Origin: Pelagimonas sp.
Lineage (GTDB): Bacteria > Pseudomonadota > Alphaproteobacteria > Rhodobacterales > Rhodobacteraceae
Assembly: GCA_025210265.1 (NCBI GenBank)
Contig: JAOASD010000023.1
Span: forward strand, 422,259-486,258
DNA length: 64,000 nucleotides
Direction: 5' to 3'
Numbering within the stretch: the stretch's first letter is position 1; each line of letters opens with the position of its first letter. This document shows, piece after piece, positions 9,696 to 16,779 of this stretch. Under the pieces are notes generated by a model. It worked only from the letters and a program-made list of their open reading frames with translations. It searched no databases and was not told the DNA's origin. Both the position numbers and the translations under genes were made by a program.

Positions 9696-10850
9696 ATGGC
9701 TGATCTGACGAACACCCCTCTCAGCGCCGCAGAACGCAAAGAGCGCGAGCGCCAGCTGAAATATTACTCTGCCTCGCAATGGACTCTGATCTGGTGGCGG
9801 TTCCGTCGTCACCGGGCGGCGATGCTGGCGGCCATGGTGCTGGGTCTGATGGCGCTGTCAGGGCTGATGGCGGAATTTGTGGCCCCCTATGGCCCCGTCA
9901 CACGCGACACAAAATACATCGAAGGCGCGCCGCAGATCCCGCAATTCTGCGATGACAATGGGTGTTCGGTTGTGCCCTTCATCCACGGCACCACGACCAA
10001 GCGCGACCCGATCACGCTGCGCGCGATTTCCGTGCCGGATCCTGAAACACGCCACTATCTGAAAGTCTTTGTCAAAGGCGAACGGGTCAAACTTCTGGGG
10101 CTGTTTCCCACGGATCGTCACCTGGTTGGTCTGGACCCGGAGGCCGGACAAAAGATCCATTTCTGGGGCACTGATGATCTGGGGCGCGATGTGTTTTCGC
10201 GCACGATCTACGCCACGCGCACATCGCTTTCGATTGGTGTCATGGGGGTGCTGATTTCTTTTGTGCTGGCCTTGGTCATTGGCGGGGTCGCTGGGTATTT
10301 CGGCGGTCTTATCGACAGTGTGATCCAGCGCGTGACCGAAGTGATCCGTGTCGTTCCGATCATCCCGCTTTACATGGGACTGGCCGCAGCCATGCCAAAG
10401 GAATGGTCCACGACACAGGTCTATTTCGCCATGACGCTGATCCTGGGCCTGTTCGGCTGGCCGACGCTGGCGCGCCGCATCCGGTCGCAGCTGCTGTCGA
10501 TCCGCAATGAGGATTACGTGGTCGCCGCGCGGCTTGCTGGCGCACGTCCCAAGCGGATCATCACCCAGCACATGCTGCCCAGTTTCACCAGCTTTATCAT
10601 CGTCGATCTGGTGATTTCCTTTCCCTACATGATCCTGTCGGAAACGGCGCTCAGCTTTGTTGGGCTTGGGTTGCGTCCCCCGTCGGTCAGCTGGGGTGTT
10701 CTGCTGCAGCAGGCGCAATCGGTGCGCGCCATCGAACAAACCCCCTGGCTGTTCATTCCTGCGGCCTTTGTGGTGCTGGCCGTGCTGGCCTTTACCGTGA
10801 TCGGTGACGGTCTGCGCGATGCCGCCGACCCTTATGCGGAGACAAAATGA
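9696..10850 (+). CDS. ABC transporter permease, DppC/OppC type with long periplasmic loop
   Basis: This 384-residue second permease subunit begins with a cytoplasmic helix (AAERKERERQLKYYSASQWT) and TM1 at about residues 42-64. A periplasmic insertion of about 90 residues follows (to about 155) with a cysteine pair, C85 and C90. The core then starts at HFWGTDDLGRDVFSRTIYATR, the hallmark of DppC-like proteins. The EAA loop is AARLAGARPKRIITQHMLPS. A long first loop also occurs in YejE-type permeases, which fits the long binding protein. Its stop overlaps the ATPase start. Confidence 0.88.
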   Translation: MADLTNTPLSAAERKERERQLKYYSASQWTLIWWRFRRHRAAMLAAMVLGLMALSGLMAEFVAPYGPVTRDTKYIEGAPQIPQFCDDNGCSVVPFIHGTTTKRDPITLRAISVPDPETRHYLKVFVKGERVKLLGLFPTDRHLVGLDPEAGQKIHFWGTDDLGRDVFSRTIYATRTSLSIGVMGVLISFVLALVIGGVAGYFGGLIDSVIQRVTEVIRVVPIIPLYMGLAAAMPKEWSTTQVYFAMTLILGLFGWPTLARRIRSQLLSIRNEDYVVAARLAGARPKRIITQHMLPSFTSFIIVDLVISFPYMILSETALSFVGLGLRPPSVSWGVLLQQAQSVRAIEQTPWLFIPAAFVVLAVLAFTVIGDGLRDAADPYAETK

Positions 10851-12811
10851 TGGCGCCTCTGCTGTCTGTTCAGAACCTTTCGATTGATTTCCGCACCGAC
10901 GAAGGCCTTGTCCGCGCCGTGCGCGACGTGTCCTTTCAGGTCGAGGCGGGGCGCACATTGGGCATCGTGGGGGAATCCGGCTCGGGCAAATCCGTGTCGA
11001 CAAAGGCGGTCATGAGGCTGCTGCCGGGGATTGCTCAGATCGCGCCGGGCGCGCGTATGGAGTACCGCATGAAATCCGGCGCGCAGCTGGATATTGCGGC
11101 GCTCAAACCCCGTGACCGGCGGCTGCAAAAGCTGCGCGGGGGCGAGATCGGCATGATCTTTCAGGAACCTATGGCCAGCTTTTCTCCGGTTTATACGATC
11201 GGCAATCAGGTGATAGAGGCCATCACCCTGCATCGCGGGCTGACCCGGCGTGAAGCGCGGGGTTTTGCCATCGAGATGCTGGACCGCGTGGGCATCACCG
11301 AGCCGGCGCGGCGGGTTGATCAGTTCCCGCATGAACTGTCCGGCGGGATGCGTCAGCGGGCGATGATCGCGCTGGCGCTGTCGGCGGGGCCGGCGGTTTT
11401 GATCGCGGATGAACCAACCACGGCGCTGGATGTGACCATTCAGGCGCAGGTTCTGAAACTGATGCGCGATCTGCAGGCTGACATGGGCATGGGGATGATT
11501 TTTATCACCCATGACCTGGGGGTCATCGCGCAAATCGCCGATGATGTGGCGGTCATGTATAAAGGCGAGATCGTCGAGCGCGGCACCGTGCGCGAGGTGA
11601 TCCGCACACCGCAGGATCCCTATACAAAACGCCTGCTGGACGCGATCCCGCGGCTGGATCGGGTGCGGCCTCCGAAGCCCATCTCGGATCCTGATGGCAC
11701 GAAAACCCTGATTGACGTGCGCAATCTGGCGGTGGATTTCGAGGTCAAAACCAAAAAGCTGTTCAAGACGGACATCGCCCGTGTGCGCGCTGTGGATGAT
11801 GTCAGCTTTACCATCAAGCGTGGCGAAACCGTGGGGCTGGTGGGCGAAAGCGGTTCGGGCAAAACCACTGTGGGCCGGGCCATTCTGCGTGCCATCGAGC
11901 CCAGCGCGGGCGAGGTGATCTTTCACCGCAAAAACAAGGGCGAGATCGACCTGGCCCATGCCACCGGCGAAGAGCTGCGCCGGATGCGGACCAAGATGAA
12001 CATGGCCTTTCACGAAGGCCCGGTGCAGGTTCACAGCCTGATGGGCGCGCCGCTGCGTGCTTTCCGCCCTGAAATGAGCCTGGTGTTCCAGGATCCGTTT
12101 TCGTCGCTGAACCCACGTATGACCGTGCGCGACATCATCGCCGAGCCGCTGGTGGCGTCGGGCCTGCTGACAGATCGCGATGAAATCGACGCCCGTGTGC
12201 GCGACATCGCGGCGCGCTGCAAACTGGATCTGGAACATCTGCGCCGCTTTCCTCACGCGTTCTCTGGCGGCCAGCGTCAGCGGATCTGTATTGCCCGTGC
12301 GCTGGTCAGCAAGCCGAAATTTGTGGTCTGCGATGAATGTGTGTCGGCGCTGGATGTATCGATTCAGGCGGAAATCGTCGCTTTGCTGCGCGATATTCAG
12401 GACGAAATGGGGATCAGTTTCCTGTTCATCGCCCATGATCTGGCCGTGGTGGCACAGATCTCGCATTCGGTTGCGGTGCTGTATCACGGGAAATTCGTGG
12501 AATACGGCCCGACCGAAAAGCTGTTTTTCAACCCTCAGCATCCCTATACCCGCGCGCTGCTTAGCGCGGTGCCGCATCCTGATCCCGATGCTGCGTTCGC
12601 GCCAATTGCGTTGGGTGATGGGTTGCGTCACCCGGTGGCGCGGCGGGAAGGTGCCGGGTTTCGTTTGCTCGATACCTCGGAGGGAACGCCCGATCCGGGC
12701 AGCCTCGCGCTGCGTGAAATCGACCGGGATCATTTTGTCGCCTGCCATCTGACCAGCGCGCCCCAGCCAGCCAGCAGTGCGATGGCACGGCCTGATTTGG
12801 CGCTGTTGTAA
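10847..12811 (+). CDS. fused double ABC ATPase (DppD-DppF type)
   Basis: This 654-residue protein fuses two nucleotide-binding domains and energises the importer. Domain 1 has Walker A GESGSGKS (43-50), signature LSGGMRQR and Walker B VLIADEPTTALD. Domain 2 has Walker A GESGSGKTT (333-341), Q-loop FQDPF with Q415, signature FSGGQRQR and Walker B VVCDECVSALD. Domain 2 carries an insertion of about 26 residues just before the Q-loop that resembles a degenerate copy of the Q-loop region (LRRMRTKMNMAF at 377 against LRAFRPEMSLVF at 403). The fused layout resembles GsiA and YejF. Its start overlaps the permease stop (ATGA). Confidence 0.92.
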   Translation: MMAPLLSVQNLSIDFRTDEGLVRAVRDVSFQVEAGRTLGIVGESGSGKSVSTKAVMRLLPGIAQIAPGARMEYRMKSGAQLDIAALKPRDRRLQKLRGGEIGMIFQEPMASFSPVYTIGNQVIEAITLHRGLTRREARGFAIEMLDRVGITEPARRVDQFPHELSGGMRQRAMIALALSAGPAVLIADEPTTALDVTIQAQVLKLMRDLQADMGMGMIFITHDLGVIAQIADDVAVMYKGEIVERGTVREVIRTPQDPYTKRLLDAIPRLDRVRPPKPISDPDGTKTLIDVRNLAVDFEVKTKKLFKTDIARVRAVDDVSFTIKRGETVGLVGESGSGKTTVGRAILRAIEPSAGEVIFHRKNKGEIDLAHATGEELRRMRTKMNMAFHEGPVQVHSLMGAPLRAFRPEMSLVFQDPFSSLNPRMTVRDIIAEPLVASGLLTDRDEIDARVRDIAARCKLDLEHLRRFPHAFSGGQRQRICIARALVSKPKFVVCDECVSALDVSIQAEIVALLRDIQDEMGISFLFIAHDLAVVAQISHSVAVLYHGKFVEYGPTEKLFFNPQHPYTRALLSAVPHPDPDAAFAPIALGDGLRHPVARREGAGFRLLDTSEGTPDPGSLALREIDRDHFVACHLTSAPQPASSAMARPDLALL

Positions 12812-12855
12812 GATAGAAAAAGAAAATACAAATGAACAAACTATTCGAGGTTCAA

Positions 12856-14052
12856 ATGCCGAATCCCGTGCTCTCTTCTGCTTTTCCTGCGCCGATGCAA
12901 GGCGAACCCTATCTGTTGACGCCCGGTCCTTTGACCACCTCGGCAGACGTAAAACAGGCGATGCTGCGTGACTGGGGCAGCTGGGATGGCGATTTTCGCG
13001 CCATGACCGCCGAGCTGCGCGCGCGGCTGCTGGACCTGCTGGGGCCGGTAAAGGACAGTTTTGACTGTGTGCCGATTCAGGGCAGCGGCAGCTATGTGGT
13101 CGAGGCGATGCTGGGGTCTTTTGTCCCCTGGGATGGCAAGCTGCTGGTTCTGTCTAACGGCGCCTATGGCAAGCGTGCGGCAGAAACTATGCGCTGTATT
13201 GGCCGCGCCGTAACCGTGATCGACAAAGGGGATTACCTGCCGCCCCGTGGCATCGAAGTCACCCGCGCGCTGGAGGCCGACCCGGACATCACACATGTTC
13301 TGGCGATTCATTGCGAAACCAGTTCGGGCATTCTGAATCCGGTGCAAGAGATTGCCGACGCAACCTATGCCGCCGGGCGCAAATTGCTGATCGACAGCAT
13401 GTCCGCCTTTGGCGCGGTCGAACTGGATCCGCAGAAAACCCGGTTCGAGGCCGTGGTGAGTTCCGCCAACAAATGTATCGAAGGTGTGCCCGGATTTGGG
13501 TTCGTCCTCGCCCGCAAAACGGCTCTTGAGGCGGCCAAGGGCAACAGCCATTCGCTGTCTCTGGATCTGCACGCACAATGGGCTGCGATGGAAAAGACGG
13601 GCCAGTGGCGGTTTACCCCGCCCACCCATGTGGTCGCTGCCTTCATCGAGGCACTAAAGGCGCACGCCGCCGAAGGTGGCGTGGCCGGGCGCGGCGCGCG
13701 CTATCGCCGCAACCGCGACACGCTGGTCGCGGGGATGCGGGCGCTGGGGTTTGAAACATTGCTGCGTGATGACTGGCTGTCGCCGATCATCGTCACCTTT
13801 TTCTGCCCCGCGCATCCCGCGTTTGAGTTTCCGCGCTTCTACAATCTGATGAAACAGCGCGGGTTCATCATCTATCCCGGCAAACTGACCGAAGCGGACA
13901 GCTTTCGCATCGGGTGTATCGGGCATCTGGATCATCACGTCATGACCCGCGTTGTACAGGCCGCCGGGGACTGTTTGCGCGACATGGGCGTCGATACTGC
14001 AAAACCGCTGGGGGATGTGCTGGATCAGCGCATGGCCCCGGACACTGTCTGA
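12856..14052 (+). CDS. phnW: 2-aminoethylphosphonate--pyruvate transaminase
   Basis: PhnW transfers the amino group of 2-aminoethylphosphonate to pyruvate, giving phosphonoacetaldehyde and alanine, with PLP. Family marks are LLTPGPLTTS and the aromatic DWGSWD near the N terminus, QGSGSYVVEAMLGS, HCETSSGILNP, LLIDSMSAFGA, and the PLP lysine in SSANKCIEG (K206 from this start). The ATG at 12856 has GAGG five bases upstream. An in-frame ATG at 12832 would add eight residues but has no ribosome-binding site. It lies 44 bases after the ATPase gene and 17 bases before phnX. The PhnW call is firm because the partner gene is phnX. Confidence 0.95.
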   Translation: MPNPVLSSAFPAPMQGEPYLLTPGPLTTSADVKQAMLRDWGSWDGDFRAMTAELRARLLDLLGPVKDSFDCVPIQGSGSYVVEAMLGSFVPWDGKLLVLSNGAYGKRAAETMRCIGRAVTVIDKGDYLPPRGIEVTRALEADPDITHVLAIHCETSSGILNPVQEIADATYAAGRKLLIDSMSAFGAVELDPQKTRFEAVVSSANKCIEGVPGFGFVLARKTALEAAKGNSHSLSLDLHAQWAAMEKTGQWRFTPPTHVVAAFIEALKAHAAEGGVAGRGARYRRNRDTLVAGMRALGFETLLRDDWLSPIIVTFFCPAHPAFEFPRFYNLMKQRGFIIYPGKLTEADSFRIGCIGHLDHHVMTRVVQAAGDCLRDMGVDTAKPLGDVLDQRMAPDTV

Positions 14053-14069
14053 CAAGAAAGGACAACAAA

Positions 14070-14849
14070 ATGGCAATGTTCAAAGCCGCCGTGTTCGACT
14101 GGGCCGGCACCACTGTGGATTTCGGATCTTTTGCGCCGATGGGCGTGTTCGTAAAGGCCTTTGCCGAATTTGGCATCGAGGCGACGATCGCGCAGGCGCG
14201 CGCTCCGATGGGGGCTCCGAAATGGGATCATATCCGTGCCATGATGGACATGCCCGAAATCGCTCAGCAGTGGCAGGCCAAATACGGCACTGCCCCCAGC
14301 GATCAGGATGTGGACAAGGTCTATGAAATCTTTGTCCCCATGAATGAAAAAGTAGCGGCGGATTACGCGCAGCTGGTGCCGGGCTGCAAAGAGGCGATCG
14401 ACACATTGCGCGAGATGGGTCTGAAGATCGGATCCACCACGGGTTACACCCGGTCGATCATGGAAAACGTGCTGCCCGTTGCGGCGGCGCAGGGGTATGA
14501 GCCCGACAATCTGATCTGCGCCGATGACCTGCCCGAAGGCCGGCCCGGCCCGCTGGGCATGTATAAATGCATGGTGGATCTGGTGGCCTATCCGCCTGCC
14601 GCGATCATCAAGGTCGATGACACCGAACCGGGCATCAAGGAAGGCGTGGCCGCGGGCTGTGTCACCGTGGGCGTGGCGCTGTCCGGCAATGCCGTGGGCA
14701 AAACCCCCGAAGAGCTGGCTGCCATGGACCCGTCTGACGTGGATGTTCTGCGCCAGCAGGCGACCGAGATCCTCAAGGCCGCCGGAGCGGATCACGTGAT
14801 CGACACAGTTGCGGATCTGCCCGCGCTGGTGCGCCGTTTGCAGGGCTGA
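14070..14849 (+). CDS. phnX: phosphonoacetaldehyde hydrolase (phosphonatase)
   Basis: PhnX is a HAD-superfamily enzyme that splits phosphonoacetaldehyde into acetaldehyde and phosphate, the C-P bond cleavage step of AEP use. The nucleophile motif FDWAGTTVDFG (D10) and the Schiff-base lysine in MGAPKWDHIRAM (K51) match the Asp12/Lys53 arrangement known from the Bacillus cereus enzyme. The conserved GSTTGYTRSIM and IKVDDTEPGIKEG follow. Length is 259 residues. The ATG at 14070 was chosen because AAGGA lies just upstream; a longer open frame to 13914 overlaps phnW and is not needed. The product phosphate can feed cell phosphorus and alanine can supply nitrogen. Confidence 0.95.
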   Translation: MAMFKAAVFDWAGTTVDFGSFAPMGVFVKAFAEFGIEATIAQARAPMGAPKWDHIRAMMDMPEIAQQWQAKYGTAPSDQDVDKVYEIFVPMNEKVAADYAQLVPGCKEAIDTLREMGLKIGSTTGYTRSIMENVLPVAAAQGYEPDNLICADDLPEGRPGPLGMYKCMVDLVAYPPAAIIKVDDTEPGIKEGVAAGCVTVGVALSGNAVGKTPEELAAMDPSDVDVLRQQATEILKAAGADHVIDTVADLPALVRRLQG

Positions 14850-14926
14850 TGAGTCCAGTGTGACGATGGGGAGGGCCTGCGCCAGCGGGCTCTCTCCCTT
14901 GCCTGATATTTTGCCGGAGGGCGACC

Positions 14927-16375
14927 ATGACTGCGCCACGCAATGTTCTGATGATTGTCGCGGATCAGTTTCGCGCGGATGTGCTGCAGGGGGCGTTGGC
15001 GGCGCATGTGCCCACGCCCAATCTGGATGCGCTGGCGGCCGAATCCCTGCGGTATGAAAACCACCACACGGTTGTTGTGCCCTGTGGACCGTCGCGGGCC
15101 AGCCTGCTGACGGGTCTGTATGCCATGACCCATGGGTCGGTGCATAACGGGGCCCCTTTGCCGCGCCACTTTCCCACCCTTGCGACCGAATTGCGCAAGC
15201 TGGGGCACGAACCGTTGTTGTTTGGCTATACCGATACGCAGCCGGATCCGACCGGTCTGGCACCGCGTGATCCGGCGCGGATGTCTTATACCGGTGCTGC
15301 GCCGGGCTTTGTCGAGGTGCAGGAAATGCGCGAAGAGGCCTGGGCCTGGCTCGCGCATCTGCGTGGCAAAGGCTATGATGTGCCTGATGCCGGTGCCCCG
15401 GATTTTGACCGGTTGTATCGCCCCACGGGCGGCATACCGGGCGCGCCTGCGCTGTACCGCGCCGAAGACAGCGACACGGCGTTTCTGACCGACCGGACTT
15501 TGGCAGAGCTGGATGTCCGCAAAGCCCGCCCCTGGGCGGCCCTGATCACCTATATTCGCCCGCATCCGCCATATGTCGCCCCTGCTCCGTATCATGACAT
15601 GATCGACCCAGAGGGGCTGCCAGCGGCGGCCAAAGCGTTTGACCATCCGTTCTTTGATGCGTTTCACAGCGCACCCAGCCAAGCAGGCATGTTCTGGGGG
15701 TTCGATGGCGATCAAACGGCGCTGCACAAAGCCGAGATCGCCCGGACCCGCGCCACCTATCTGGGATTGGTGGCAGAGCTGGATCACCATATCGGGCGCC
15801 TGCTGTCCTGGTTGGACAACACGGGGCAGCGAGAAAATACCCTGGTCGTCTTTACGGCGGATCATGGGGAGATGCTGGGGGATCTGGGACTGTGGGGGAA
15901 GCAAACTCCGTTCCGTCAGGTCAGCCATATCCCATTGATGATCCGCGCACCGGGGCAGGCACCGGGTCTGATCCGCCGCCCCACCCGCAGCATTGATCTG
16001 GTGCCGACGCTGCTGGCGCGGCTGGGCGGTGCCAGCAGGATGATGGATGGTGGCGATCTGGCGGTGGCTCCGCGCCGCCCTGCTGCGATGGTGGAATTGG
16101 AATTGGGGGATCTGTCGGGGCGCGGGCGGTTCGAGACCTTCACCAATCGCCCGGCACAAGAGTGTCGCGCGGTCGTCTATGAGCAGGACCAATGGCGCTA
16201 TGTCCATTTTACCTGCGGTTTTGCGCCGATGTTGTTTGATGTGGCAAATGACCCGGCCTGCGCGGTGAACCTGATTGCGGATCACCCCGAGCGGGCGCGC
16301 AGCATGATGCAGGCCCTGTTAGAGCACCGCATCACACAGGCCTCCCCCGCGCCGTATCGTCTGGCAGGGCAATAA
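14927..16375 (+). CDS. sulfatase-family phosphonate monoester hydrolase/phosphodiesterase-like enzyme
   Basis: This 482-residue alkaline-phosphatase-superfamily enzyme has the sulfatase formylglycine motif CGPSR (C53-R57, form CxPxR), metal ligand D13 in IVADQFRAD, D312-H313 in FTADHGEMLG, and H213 in RPHPPYV. The layout VVVPCGPSRASLLTGLY...GYTDTQPDPT...YHDMIDPEGLP closely recalls the Rhizobium and Burkholderia phosphonate monoester hydrolases (PMH) as I remember them, including Y101 and K325. It follows phnX by 77 bases on the same strand. I infer that it releases AEP from an ester such as a phosphonolipid head group. There is no signal peptide, so it acts in the cytosol, and it needs a formylglycine-generating enzyme encoded elsewhere. 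A choline-sulfatase-like or other phosphodiesterase role is the alternative. Confidence 0.78.
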   Translation: MTAPRNVLMIVADQFRADVLQGALAAHVPTPNLDALAAESLRYENHHTVVVPCGPSRASLLTGLYAMTHGSVHNGAPLPRHFPTLATELRKLGHEPLLFGYTDTQPDPTGLAPRDPARMSYTGAAPGFVEVQEMREEAWAWLAHLRGKGYDVPDAGAPDFDRLYRPTGGIPGAPALYRAEDSDTAFLTDRTLAELDVRKARPWAALITYIRPHPPYVAPAPYHDMIDPEGLPAAAKAFDHPFFDAFHSAPSQAGMFWGFDGDQTALHKAEIARTRATYLGLVAELDHHIGRLLSWLDNTGQRENTLVVFTADHGEMLGDLGLWGKQTPFRQVSHIPLMIRAPGQAPGLIRRPTRSIDLVPTLLARLGGASRMMDGGDLAVAPRRPAAMVELELGDLSGRGRFETFTNRPAQECRAVVYEQDQWRYVHFTCGFAPMLFDVANDPACAVNLIADHPERARSMMQALLEHRITQASPAPYRLAGQ

Positions 16376-16443
16376 GCGCATCCTGCCGCGCAGATTCGCG
16401 CCTGGGGAGAATCGCTTTGGTCAGAGGTTTGAGCCGTGGGCGG

Positions 16444-16474
16444 GCAAATTTTTTGCCAGTTCCAAAAAATTTGC
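16444..16474. repeat. perfect 12-base AT-rich inverted repeat
   Basis: GCAAATTTTTTG (16444-16455) and CAAAAAATTTGC (16463-16474) are exact reverse complements around the loop CCAGTTC. As RNA it could act as a terminator for the phosphonate operon, with U-rich and A-rich arms in both directions; as DNA it is a good operator candidate for the RTX gene. Confidence 0.6.
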
Positions 16475-16712
16475 GTCAACCTGCGCGCAGTTGTCTAAGG
16501 TCTTGCCGCCCTGTGAGCGGCACAGTTGTTAAAAAAACCTTTCGATCACATGATTTTGCGCCAGTTTCAGGGGCGATCCTTCATGTTTTAAGGGGTATGG
16601 GCCGTAAACTGCGCCCTTGGGTGGCTGCCCCTTTCTGGCCACAATTTTTAACAGGGGCTGACATGATCGCGTTCACTTTTTGACCTTTTGTACAGGTACT
16701 CAATTGCTCAAG

Positions 16713-16749
16713 CGGGCAAGAATCCGGGGACATGCCGGATGCCTGCCCG
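16713..16749 (+). promoter_or_regulatory. nested hairpin in the RTX 5' leader
   Basis: The outer arms CGGGCA (16713-16718) and TGCCCG (16744-16749) enclose the inner arms TCCGG (16723-16727) and CCGGA (16735-16739). It ends 30 bases before the RTX start codon, whose ribosome-binding site is AAGGGA. It may control message stability or translation. Confidence 0.4.
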
Positions 16750-16779
16750 ACATAGATATGAGCTTGAAAGGGACATAGG

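Larger units (their letters stand above)
16376..16779. other. 404-base intergenic region before the RTX gene
   Basis: No convincing gene lies here. The region holds a perfect AT-rich inverted repeat (16444-16474), a 10-base palindrome CTGCGCGCAG at 16481-16490, and a nested hairpin in the presumed 5' UTR of the RTX gene (16713-16749). Base composition is less GC-rich than its surroundings, as expected for a promoter region. I could not fix a confident -35/-10 pair. Confidence 0.6.
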
